A DNA stretch of 64,000 nucleotides from assembly GCF_963666665.1 (NCBI RefSeq), contig NZ_OY762999.1:1183501-1247500 (forward strand). The letters are read 5' to 3'. The notes under the pieces are model-generated. The model saw only the letters and a program-made list of their open reading frames with translations. It searched no databases and was not told the origin of the DNA. Made by a program: the position numbers and the translations under genes. The stretch is from Maridesulfovibrio sp. GTDB taxonomy: Bacteria > Desulfobacterota > Desulfovibrionia > Desulfovibrionales > Desulfovibrionaceae. Below are positions 41,145 to 49,485 of this stretch, piece by piece (position 1 is the first letter of the stretch; every line of letters begins with the position of its first letter).

Positions 41145-42068
41145 ATGATTACTCGAATTACTATTATCAGCGGTAAGGATTCCAGTCCTCTCCCTAAGAC
41201 TAATCCGGAAGATATTTTTCAGTCCCACCCTTTATGGGCGCGTGATATTGAGAATTTCGGACCTTGGAACGGCGAGTCTGCTGAATACAGGACTTATTCA
41301 ACATGGATATCAGGTTCAAGGACCGGAGTTCCTGTTGCTGTATGCGGTTCTTGTGTATCCAGCCTTGATGTTGCTTGGCGCCTGAATTCCCTTGAAGATC
41401 TTTCTGATTGGGGAAGTGTTCTGGCGGTAGAGCAAAACACCGGACGCGGGCAGGTTCGTCGAGAATGGATTTCTCCTCCCGGGAATGTGTACGGCACCAT
41501 TAAGTGGCCTTCTCTTCCGGAAGTAAAGCCCGGTGAAGTCCGTCCTGTCTGGAATCGCATCCTTCCCTTAATTGTCGGCTACCTTACCTGTAATGCATTG
41601 CGTGATCTAGGTGTTGATGCCCAGCTTAAGTGGCCCAACGATATTTTAATCGACGGGAAGAAGGCTGGTGGTATACTCATTGAAGAGCGTGGAAATGCAA
41701 CCATGGTTGGGATAGGCTTAAATCTGTCTTATGCACCTGAAAGAAACTTGCTTAGGGCTGACCATGCTGTTCCTGCCGGAAAGCTTAATACCGATACAAT
41801 GCAGCTTGGTCCTCTGGAAACATGGGTTGAGTTGATCAAGCACTTCAGGGGCAATTTCGAGCAGATTATTTCCATGCAGAATACTGATGATTTTCTCTAC
41901 GAGCTTCAAGACCGTCTGGTCTGGTTCGGTGAAGAGGTCAAGATAGTGGATGGTCCTGAAGGAGTTGATCGCGGTGTAATTTGCGGTCTGCGTTCTGATG
42001 GTGGACTCGTGGTTGATCACAATGGTGAGCAGCACGAGATATATTCTGGTTCTGTAATGCCTTTATAA
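41145..42068 (+). CDS. birA: Biotin--[acetyl-CoA-carboxylase] ligase
   Basis: This enzyme of 307 residues activates biotin as biotinyl-AMP and attaches it to carboxylase carrier domains. The signature TGRGQVRREWISPPGN and KWPNDILIDGKKAGGIL motifs are intact, as is the C-terminal small beta domain. It lacks the N-terminal DNA-binding domain of Escherichia coli BirA, so it should not be a repressor; instead it carries about 65 extra N-terminal residues of unknown role. It lies upstream of the PEP synthase-like gene, with both linked to pyruvate/oxaloacetate metabolism. No carboxylase gene is in the window. Confidence 0.92.
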   Translation: MITRITIISGKDSSPLPKTNPEDIFQSHPLWARDIENFGPWNGESAEYRTYSTWISGSRTGVPVAVCGSCVSSLDVAWRLNSLEDLSDWGSVLAVEQNTGRGQVRREWISPPGNVYGTIKWPSLPEVKPGEVRPVWNRILPLIVGYLTCNALRDLGVDAQLKWPNDILIDGKKAGGILIEERGNATMVGIGLNLSYAPERNLLRADHAVPAGKLNTDTMQLGPLETWVELIKHFRGNFEQIISMQNTDDFLYELQDRLVWFGEEVKIVDGPEGVDRGVICGLRSDGGLVVDHNGEQHEIYSGSVMPL

Positions 42069-42371
42069 TGCAGCTAGATACTGTTTTTGCTTGACATGCG
42101 GGCGTTGCTGAGGAATTTGTTTCCTGTTGCCGGGTGAACTGAAGGGAAGCTTTTCACCCGATCACGGCAATGCCCGGAATGCAGCGGAGTTCTTTCGTTT
42201 GCGCCCGAATCAGTATCATTTATTGTCAGCGTCCTTGTCTTTTGCCAAAGCAGGGTGCTATGTCTGTTTATATTCTGTTAATTTCTTTTCGATTACTGAT
42301 TATCTTATTTACCCGGATTTTACATAAAAAATCCAAGAGCATATCTTTTAATGATGTGTAAGGAGGAAGTG
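42069..42371 (+). promoter_or_regulatory. Structured leader upstream of the PEP synthase-like gene
   Basis: The 303-base gap holds TTGACA at 42091 with a poor -10. A hairpin CGGGTGAA (42131-42138) / TTCACCCG (42153-42160) is extendable by TTGC (42127-42130) with GCAA (42167-42170). The coding start follows AAGGAGG. No known riboswitch class was recognised. Confidence 0.4.
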
Positions 42372-45300
42372 ATGGCTGGTAAGACGGAAGAAGCAGTTTC
42401 CAATAAAAGTGCGGAAACAGCAGCTCCCAAGAAGTCCCAGGCTAAAAAACAGCTTGAAAGTAAGCTGATTCTAACCGGTTCCGATATCGTTAAAATCGGT
42501 GAAGATGCAGAACTGCTGGTAGGCGGAAAGAACTATAATACCGCTTTGATCAGTCAAGTCGAAGGCATCAGATCTCCCCAGTTCAGGGCTGTTTCATCTA
42601 TTGCGTTCCATAAGCTGCTGGATGAAACCAAAGTCAATGCAAGTGTTGTTAGGTCTGTCGTAGACAGCGAATACAACGCAGTGGACTGGAGCAGTGAAGA
42701 AGTTAACAGTGACAGTGAATTTTTACAGAAGTTTGTCCGCTCTATCGCTCAGGTAATTAAAGAAGAAGCGAGCAAACATACTGAAACACAGATTCAGCTG
42801 CGTACTTTTATTAATAACGTTGTTGAAGGTTTTGCGACCTCTCCTGAAGGAATTGACCAGTTACGTAAAAGATCAGTGCTTGTTCAGAGTGCGATTCTTT
42901 CCGTGGAACTGCCCAAGGACGTTGAAGTTGCAGTCAGGGAAGCATATCTCTCAATCTGCAAAGATGCAGGACTTGAGAATGAGCCTGTAGCCGTACGTTC
43001 CTCTGCTGCCGGCGAAGACAGCCGTAAGAAGGCTTTTGCCGGGCTTCAGGATACCTACCTTAATATTGTCGGCGAAGACCAGTGCGCCGAAGCATATCAC
43101 TGGGACTGCGCATCCGCTTATAACCTGCGCAGCATGACCTACCGCCGTGAAGCCATTCTCGATGCCGTTACCTTGGCTGAGAATACCGGTGACACATCCA
43201 TTGCCGAAAATGCCAAGAAAGAGTGGGCTATTGAGAACACCTCTCTTTCCGTATGCATAATGCGTATGATCAACCCGATAATTTCCGGTACTGCTTTCAG
43301 TGCGGATACCGCAACCGGTTGCCGTGGAACTGACCGCAAGGATCTTGTTTCCATTGATGCCAGTTACGGTCTCGGTGAAGCTGTTGTCGGCGGCATGGTT
43401 ACCCCGGATAAATTTTATGTATTCCAGCGTGATGACGGCTCTGAAGTTGTTGTCCGTAACATGGGTAGCAAGGATAAGAAGATCGTTTACAGCGAGAAAG
43501 GCGGAACCAAGGTTGAAAAAGTTCAGCCCGGTGCTGTCTACCGTTGGGCTCTGTCTCTTGCTCAGGCTGAAGAGGTAGCCAAAGGCGTCCGTTCCATCAG
43601 TGCTGCTTATGGCGGCATGATCATGGATACCGAGTTCTGCCTTGATGCGGCTGACCGTCTCTGGTTCGTTCAGGCTCGACCTGAAACCCGTTGGAACGAG
43701 GAATTTGAGCAGCATCCCCATTCAATATTCATGCGCAGGCTTGAGGTTAATCCCAAGGAGCTTGAAGCTGCAGAAGTGGTTCTTGAAGGCAACGGCGCAT
43801 CACGCGGAGCTGGGCAGGGAACTGTTAAGTATCTCCGTTCCGCTCTTGAGCTGAACAAAATCCACAAGGGAGATATCCTTGCGGCTGAACGCACCGACCC
43901 GGATATGGTTCCGGGAATGCGTATTGCCTCCGGTATTCTTGCTGACGTTGGCGGTGACACCAGCCATGCTGCAATTACCTCCCGTGAGCTTGGAATTCCG
44001 GCTATTATCGGTATCCAGAGACTTGAAGTCCTGCGCTCCCTTGATGGGCAGGAAATCACTGTTGACGGCTCACGTGGTAAGGTTTATCGCGGTGCACTGC
44101 CTCTAATCGAGGTGGGGGGAACCATTGATGTAGCTGAACTTCCGGCCACCAAGACCAAAGTCGGTTTGATTCTCGCTGACGTGGGACAGTCTTTGTTTCT
44201 TTCCCGTCTGAGAGAAGTGCCTGATTTTGAAGTAGGTCTGCTGCGTGCTGAATTTATGCTCGGTAACGTGGGAGTTCATCCTCTGGCCCTTGAAGCATAT
44301 GACAACGGCAGCCTTGATAAGCTTGTTCAGGATAAGCTTGATGAGCTTGATGCGAAGTTAACCACAGTCATGAAGACCCAGCTTGATTCCGGTCTTATTT
44401 CCCTGAACATTAATCTCAGGGGATACATCGGCGCGTTGACCGGCCTGACAGAAGAAATGGATTCCATGGCCAACGCCAATACCGCCCGTGGAACCGAAGA
44501 AGTCCTGGCCATGCATCGCAAGCTGCGTGAACTCGATAAAAAACTCGACCATTATCTTGAGCATGCCACTGAAAGTCTCTACACGCTGAAGACTTCCGTG
44601 GACATTGAAGAGCATTTGCGCTCAGTACTCGGTATTCATGCCGGTGAACATGCTGATTCCAAGTTTATCTATAAGCGTACTGAATCACTTGATGAAATGC
44701 CGGAGATGCTTGCCAAGGCCAAAGAGAATCCAGTGGTTCTCGAATACATCGAACAGATTAAAGCCCTGCGTGAAGAAGTAGCCCTTAAGATGGGACTCAA
44801 GTCCGAAATGGATGAAGTCACCACTCTTCGCCAGCGCATTACCGATATCATTAAATCCCGCGGTCTCAGAACCGGTAAGGAAAACTATATCCAGACCCTG
44901 TCTCAGGGCTTGGCGCTGTTTGCCATGGCCTTTTATGGTAAGGATATTGTCTACAGAACTACCGATTTCAAGACCAATGAATACCATAACCTGCTTGGCG
45001 GTCTGCTCTTTGAACATTACGAAGACAACCCCATGCTCGGCTATCGCGGTGTTTCCAGAAATATCCATGATTGGGAGCTGGAAGCCTTCAAGCTGGCCCG
45101 TGGTGTTTTTGGCGGTAAGAACCTGCATATCATGCTGCCTTTCGTTCGCACTATTGAAGAAGCGCGCAGCATGAAGCGTTATCTCTCTCAGGTACATAAC
45201 CTTGACTCCGGCAAGGACGGCCTGAAGCTGATCCTTATGGCCGAGATTCCAAGTAACGCAGTACTCAGTAAGGAATTCATCAAGGAAGTCGATGGATTCT

Positions 45301-45950
45301 CCATCGGTTCCAACGATATGACCCAGCTGGTACTCGGTACTGACCGTGACAACCCCAGCCTGCAGCATATCTACGATGAAGAGGACCCGGCAGTTGTCTG
45401 GGCTATTCTCTCAGCAATCTTCACCGGACAAAAGTTCGGCAAGAAGATCGGTTTCTGCGGACAGGGTGTTTCAAACAGCGTGATTCTGCGTGGTGTAGTC
45501 TGCATTGCCGGGATTGTTTCCGCATCTGTCGTACCTGATACCTATCTGCAGACCAAGCTTGATATGGCAGCCGTTGAAGCGGAAAATATCAAGGTCAGCG
45601 AGTTGGGACAGTGGATCAGGGCCCGTCATTTCGAACGCCTTGCCACCCTCATGGAAGAAAACGGTTACAGCCACATCATCAAAAAGTACAAGACCCCCGA
45701 AGATCTCGAGGATTGGTACGAAGGTGAGATTAGAAGGCTTAACGAACAGCTTCGCGATAACATGGATTCTCCAAGAGAAGCCTTTATCAGGCAGGAAATG
45801 GATACCTTCCGTGGTACCTTCCATAAGCCTGTTATCTATTCTGCTTGGGATTGGAACCAGACTGTTGAAGATGCAATGCATCATGCAGGTTTCGCTACCT
45901 TTGAAGAACAGGATGCAGCTCTCGAAGAGCAGCGCAAGAAAAAATGGTAA
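42372..45950 (+). CDS. PEP synthase-like enzyme with large internal insertion
   Basis: The protein has 1192 residues, against about 790 for ordinary PEP synthase. The N-terminal ATP-grasp part (VAVRSSAAGEDSRKKAFAG), the phospho-histidine domain (GDTSHAAITSRELGIPA, His near 532) and the C-terminal TIM barrel (GSNDMTQLVLGTDRDNPS; catalytic Cys in GFCGQGVSN) are intact. About 210 extra, largely helical residues sit inside the barrel domain between GVHPLAL and the segment around 860. About 120 more follow the barrel. It should convert pyruvate, ATP and water to PEP, AMP and phosphate. I start at 42372, five bases after AAGGAGG; the ATG at 42351 precedes it. Confidence 0.85.
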   Translation: MAGKTEEAVSNKSAETAAPKKSQAKKQLESKLILTGSDIVKIGEDAELLVGGKNYNTALISQVEGIRSPQFRAVSSIAFHKLLDETKVNASVVRSVVDSEYNAVDWSSEEVNSDSEFLQKFVRSIAQVIKEEASKHTETQIQLRTFINNVVEGFATSPEGIDQLRKRSVLVQSAILSVELPKDVEVAVREAYLSICKDAGLENEPVAVRSSAAGEDSRKKAFAGLQDTYLNIVGEDQCAEAYHWDCASAYNLRSMTYRREAILDAVTLAENTGDTSIAENAKKEWAIENTSLSVCIMRMINPIISGTAFSADTATGCRGTDRKDLVSIDASYGLGEAVVGGMVTPDKFYVFQRDDGSEVVVRNMGSKDKKIVYSEKGGTKVEKVQPGAVYRWALSLAQAEEVAKGVRSISAAYGGMIMDTEFCLDAADRLWFVQARPETRWNEEFEQHPHSIFMRRLEVNPKELEAAEVVLEGNGASRGAGQGTVKYLRSALELNKIHKGDILAAERTDPDMVPGMRIASGILADVGGDTSHAAITSRELGIPAIIGIQRLEVLRSLDGQEITVDGSRGKVYRGALPLIEVGGTIDVAELPATKTKVGLILADVGQSLFLSRLREVPDFEVGLLRAEFMLGNVGVHPLALEAYDNGSLDKLVQDKLDELDAKLTTVMKTQLDSGLISLNINLRGYIGALTGLTEEMDSMANANTARGTEEVLAMHRKLRELDKKLDHYLEHATESLYTLKTSVDIEEHLRSVLGIHAGEHADSKFIYKRTESLDEMPEMLAKAKENPVVLEYIEQIKALREEVALKMGLKSEMDEVTTLRQRITDIIKSRGLRTGKENYIQTLSQGLALFAMAFYGKDIVYRTTDFKTNEYHNLLGGLLFEHYEDNPMLGYRGVSRNIHDWELEAFKLARGVFGGKNLHIMLPFVRTIEEARSMKRYLSQVHNLDSGKDGLKLILMAEIPSNAVLSKEFIKEVDGFSIGSNDMTQLVLGTDRDNPSLQHIYDEEDPAVVWAILSAIFTGQKFGKKIGFCGQGVSNSVILRGVVCIAGIVSASVVPDTYLQTKLDMAAVEAENIKVSELGQWIRARHFERLATLMEENGYSHIIKKYKTPEDLEDWYEGEIRRLNEQLRDNMDSPREAFIRQEMDTFRGTFHKPVIYSAWDWNQTVEDAMHHAGFATFEEQDAALEEQRKKKW

Positions 45951-45972
45951 TTCTGATCTAAAAGTAATAATG

Positions 45973-46003
45973 AAAAGCCGTTCCTTCGGGAGCGGCTTTT
46001 TTG
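45973..46003 (+). terminator. Terminator with UUCG tetraloop
   Basis: GCCGTTCC (45977-45984) pairs with GGAGCGGC (45989-45996) around a TTCG loop, followed by six T. Confidence 0.92.
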
Positions 46004-46102
46004 TTATAAATCGGTTTAGAAGCCTTTATTAGTCTTGTAAACACGCGCCTAGTCTTGACAGAGAACAGGAGCAGGGGCATATGTTTATGAACAGGAGATA
46101 AA

Positions 46103-46543
46103 ATGATTAAATCTAAAAGATTTGTAAAAATATTGCTTATCGCAGTGTCCCTGTCTTCAATGTTGCTCAGCGGATGTTCTCTGAATTCTGCTAACTATGT
46201 TGGAAACGAGGAAAACTATTCTGATCGGGCTCCGCGCAAATTGGGTCGGGGGATGACTAATATTCTGACGGCTCCGTTGGAGATCCCAAACCAAGCCGTC
46301 GACCTCGCTGCTGAAAATGATGCTCCCGCAGAACAGGCAGCTGGATATGTCGGAGGTTTTTTTGTAGGCGTTGCGTATGCAGGGGGGCGTGTTGTTTCAG
46401 GTGTTTATGACATCATAACTTCCCCCTTTGGTGGACCTTCCGTTCCTACTATGGACCCGGACCTTATTCATTCAGATTTTTGTGAAAAGGTCGAAAAAAG
46501 GGATGACTCATTTAAGGATGTCACCGGGCTTGGAGCTGAGTAA
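46103..46543 (+). CDS. TIGR04073-like exosortase-system-associated lipoprotein
   Basis: This lipoprotein of 146 residues has its lipobox at SMLLSGC (Cys25). The mature segment KLGRGMTNILTAPLEIPNQ and the glycine-rich hydrophobic GYVGGFFVGVAYAGGRVV match the TIGR04073 family, which is associated with exosortase/exopolysaccharide systems. No exosortase or polysaccharide cluster is nearby, so the context gives no further help. AGGAG precedes the ATG. It is monocistronic and followed by a strong terminator. Confidence 0.75.
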   Translation: MIKSKRFVKILLIAVSLSSMLLSGCSLNSANYVGNEENYSDRAPRKLGRGMTNILTAPLEIPNQAVDLAAENDAPAEQAAGYVGGFFVGVAYAGGRVVSGVYDIITSPFGGPSVPTMDPDLIHSDFCEKVEKRDDSFKDVTGLGAE

Positions 46544-46572
46544 GCCCAAACCTGTTTGAATTTATAATTTTC

Positions 46573-46610
46573 AAAAAAACCTCCACGGTACGTCCGCATG
46601 GAGGTTTTTT
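46573..46610 (+). terminator. Terminator after the TIGR04073-like gene
   Basis: ACCTCC and GGAGGT, flanked by seven A and six T, form the stem, so the element can act in both directions. Confidence 0.85.
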
Positions 46611-46636
46611 AATGAACTGATGCTGAAGAGGATGAT

Positions 46637-47461
46637 ATGCTGAAAAAAACTGCACTTGCGCTTTTACTGGTTGTGATGGTTTCCGGTTGTGTGAACAAGC
46701 AAATGCTTAAAGAGCAGATTGCTGAGGTTATTCGTGAGAATCCTCAGATTGTTCTGGATGCCATGCGTGAGAATAGCGTGGATATGCTTACGATTGTGGA
46801 GCAGGGCATTGATCAGCGTGAAAAGCTTAAGCGGGAAGCTATGCTTGCAGCAGAAATCAAAAATCCATTCAACCCCCGTATCTGGTCCGACAGACCCATG
46901 CTTGGTAATTCTGCTGCTCCGGTAACAATTGTTGAATATACTGATTTTCTTTGTCCTTATTGCAGCAAGGGAGCCAAGGTTGTAAGCAAGCTTGTAGCCG
47001 AACATCCTGAGAAGTACAGGCTTATTTTTAAGCACTTGCCTTTGCATAAGAGCTCCCGTCAACTCGCTCTTGTTTTTGAGGCAATTGCACAATTTGATAA
47101 AGATAAAGCTTACAAATTTCATGATCTTGCCTTCGAGCGCCAAAAGGACCTTTATGAAGATAAAGAGGGTGTAGTTTTAGGTAAAATTCTGGAAGAAGTT
47201 GCAGTAGATTCTGACCTGCTCCAGAAATATCTCAGGTCCCCTCAGTTGCAGGAGTTCTTGCTGGCAGATGAAAAAGAGGCCGGAGAATTCGGGATTGATG
47301 CCACTCCCACATTTCTTGTGAACGGTGTCTCCGTTCGGGGGTATCTGCCTGCTGATAGATTTGAGCAGATGGTGGACATGATTATGGAAAAGTCAGCTCA
47401 AAATGTTCCAGCAGAGACTCCTGAAGGAGAAGTCTGCGAAGATTGTCTGAATCAGATGTAA
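46637..47461 (+). CDS. DsbA-family thiol oxidoreductase, lipoprotein
   Basis: This protein of 274 residues has lipobox VMVSGC (Cys18), an N-terminal helical region and a thioredoxin/DsbA-type domain with active site CPYC (Cys106, Cys109) in YTDFLCPYCSKGAK and the cis-Pro loop DATPTFLVNG. It should exchange disulfides in periplasmic proteins while anchored to a membrane. An extra C-terminal pair, GEVCEDCLNQM, could be a second redox site or metal ligand. The methyltransferase gene starts ten bases after its stop. Confidence 0.88.
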   Translation: MLKKTALALLLVVMVSGCVNKQMLKEQIAEVIRENPQIVLDAMRENSVDMLTIVEQGIDQREKLKREAMLAAEIKNPFNPRIWSDRPMLGNSAAPVTIVEYTDFLCPYCSKGAKVVSKLVAEHPEKYRLIFKHLPLHKSSRQLALVFEAIAQFDKDKAYKFHDLAFERQKDLYEDKEGVVLGKILEEVAVDSDLLQKYLRSPQLQEFLLADEKEAGEFGIDATPTFLVNGVSVRGYLPADRFEQMVDMIMEKSAQNVPAETPEGEVCEDCLNQM

Positions 47462-47471
47462 GCGGTGTTAT

Positions 47472-48206
47472 ATGAGAGATATTACCAAGATTCCTGATCC
47501 GCCTGCGGATTTGCATATTTGTTTTGGCGGAGGAAATTTTCGAGCCGTCGGGAATAAAATGATTGGCTTTTGCCGGGATAAGTTGAACCTGAGGCCTGAT
47601 GAGAAGGTTCTTGATATCGGATGCGGAATCGGGCGTCTTGCCTTTCCTTTGCTCGAATATCTTTCTGAGGAAGGGGGCTACGAAGGCTTTGATACTTTTC
47701 CAGTGGGCATCAAATGGTGCAGGGAGAATATAACTCCTGAATTTCCGAATTTCAACTTTCAATTGGTTGATATCTTTAATTCAACCTACAATCCATATGC
47801 CCAGACCAAAGCAGCTGATTTTGTCTTTCCTTATGAAGATGACAGCTTTGATCTGATTATGCTTAACTCCGTGTTTACGCATATGATGCCGGAAGACATC
47901 ATGAACTACATCAAGGAAATGGATAGGGTCCTTAGTGATAAAGGGCGTATCTTTGCAACGTTCTTTTTGGTCAACGAGGAATCCAATGCTTTGATGGATC
48001 AGGGCAAAAGTACGCATGATTTCTTCAAGTACGGAATCTTTTATACTGCTGACCCCAAAGATCCTATGGATGCGGTCGGTTACGACGAAAAGTTTGCCCG
48101 GAATCTGTTTGAGCAAAGAGGGTTTAAGATCAAGAAGATTCTATTTGGTGACTGGTGCGGACGTAAGGCTATGAACCATCAGGATATCTTATTGATTACC
48201 CGCTAA
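47472..48206 (+). CDS. Class I SAM-dependent methyltransferase
   Basis: This cytoplasmic protein of 244 residues has SAM motif I VLDIGCGIGRLAFPLLEYL, an acidic motif II (GGYEGFDTFP), motif IV FDLIMLNSVFTHM and the typical following helix. It belongs to the Methyltransf_11/25 type; the substrate cannot be deduced. The ATG at 47472 has only a weak ribosome site and lies ten bases after the DsbA-like gene, suggesting coupled translation. Confidence 0.85.
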   Translation: MRDITKIPDPPADLHICFGGGNFRAVGNKMIGFCRDKLNLRPDEKVLDIGCGIGRLAFPLLEYLSEEGGYEGFDTFPVGIKWCRENITPEFPNFNFQLVDIFNSTYNPYAQTKAADFVFPYEDDSFDLIMLNSVFTHMMPEDIMNYIKEMDRVLSDKGRIFATFFLVNEESNALMDQGKSTHDFFKYGIFYTADPKDPMDAVGYDEKFARNLFEQRGFKIKKILFGDWCGRKAMNHQDILLITR

Positions 48207-48221
48207 GTATTTGTGTTGAAT

Positions 48222-48264
48222 AAAAAAGCTGGAGTTTACGTGTTTGCGTATGCTCCAGCTTTTA
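48222..48264. terminator. Bidirectional terminator between methyltransferase and galE
   Basis: AAAAAGCTGGAG and CTCCAGCTTTT arms with an inner TACG/GCGTA partial pairing lie between two convergent genes. Confidence 0.85.
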
Positions 48265-48284
48265 ATTTTGTATGGTTCTTGATT

Positions 48285-49271
48285 TTAGAATGCCGGATTC
48301 TTATGCCAGCGGTATGCTGTCTTGATGATTTCGCGTAGGTCAGCATATTTCGGGGTCCACTTGAGTATTTCAGCAGCCTTTGAGCTGTCAGCCACAAGTC
48401 GTGGAGAATCTCCGGCTCTGGCAGGTTCGTAGTCGAATTGAATTTCCCTTCCGATCACTTCACTTGAAGATCTGATTACATCAAGAATACTGAATCCTTT
48501 GCCGTTTCCGAGGTTGAAGGAATGGGCGCCTTTGGTGCTGCTCATAAAATCGACGGCCTTGAGATGTGCGTCGCAGAGATCGAGAATATGAATGTAGTCA
48601 CGCACACATGTTCCATCAGGAGTCGGGTATTCACTGCCGAAAATTTTTAATCTGCGTCCTTCATCAATGCAGCTGAGCAGGATGTTTGGAATAAGGTGTG
48701 TTTCAGGAGAGTGTGCTTCCCCGATTGTGCTGTCAGGATGTGCCCCAGCAGCATTAAAATATCTGAAACAGACAGAGTCCAGTCCGTAGGCAATAGCATA
48801 GTCCTGCAAAATTTCTTCAACCTGAAGCTTTGTCCTGCCATACGGATTCAGAGGCTTGAGCGGATGTTCTTCGGTGATCATCTCCATTACCGGCTCACCG
48901 TAAACCGCAGCGGTGGACGAGAATACAAATTTATCAACACCATATTTGCGCATGGCCTGCAGCAGGTTAAGGGTTCCGGTTACGTTGTTGTCATAATATT
49001 CAAAAGGTTTTTCAACAGATTCGCTGACCACGATCAGCCCGGAGAAATGGAAGACCGCATCAAATGAATTTTCAGCAAAAAGTCTTGCAAGGTCTTCTGG
49101 ATTACGCAAGTCGCCTTGTACAAATTTGCCCCATTTGAGTGCTTCTGCATGCCCTGTGGAAAGGTTGTCGAAGACAGTGACATTATGCCCGGCTTCGGCA
49201 ATCATTCTGGTCATGTGGGAACCGATATATCCTGCACCGCCGCAGACGAGCAGGGAAAGTTTATTGCTCAT
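48285..49271 (-). CDS. galE: UDP-glucose 4-epimerase
   Basis: This enzyme of 328 residues interconverts UDP-glucose and UDP-galactose for surface polysaccharides. The NAD-binding GGAGYIGSHMTRMI, the catalytic SSTAAVYG and YGRTK motifs and the substrate region FRYFNAAGAHPD are all present. The length is normal for GalE. GGAG lies upstream of the ATG. It is a single gene, followed by a shared terminator with the convergent methyltransferase gene. Confidence 0.95.
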   Translation of the reverse strand: MSNKLSLLVCGGAGYIGSHMTRMIAEAGHNVTVFDNLSTGHAEALKWGKFVQGDLRNPEDLARLFAENSFDAVFHFSGLIVVSESVEKPFEYYDNNVTGTLNLLQAMRKYGVDKFVFSSTAAVYGEPVMEMITEEHPLKPLNPYGRTKLQVEEILQDYAIAYGLDSVCFRYFNAAGAHPDSTIGEAHSPETHLIPNILLSCIDEGRRLKIFGSEYPTPDGTCVRDYIHILDLCDAHLKAVDFMSSTKGAHSFNLGNGKGFSILDVIRSSSEVIGREIQFDYEPARAGDSPRLVADSSKAAEILKWTPKYADLREIIKTAYRWHKNPAF

Positions 49272-49485
49272 TTTTTATGCTCCGGTTGTAATGAGTAGAT
49301 TAAGTATCAAACGCAATGACTATTTCTCAAAATGCATGATTTGTCGAGAAAAGGGTTAGTTTGGACTACGCGTGGTAAAATCTAATTAAGTGGGTGCTGT
49401 TTGAGTGTTGTTGAACCTGATCAATATCTGCTATGATGTTTGACCTACAATTATTAAAAAATGATTATTAACCGAGGATGATGTT

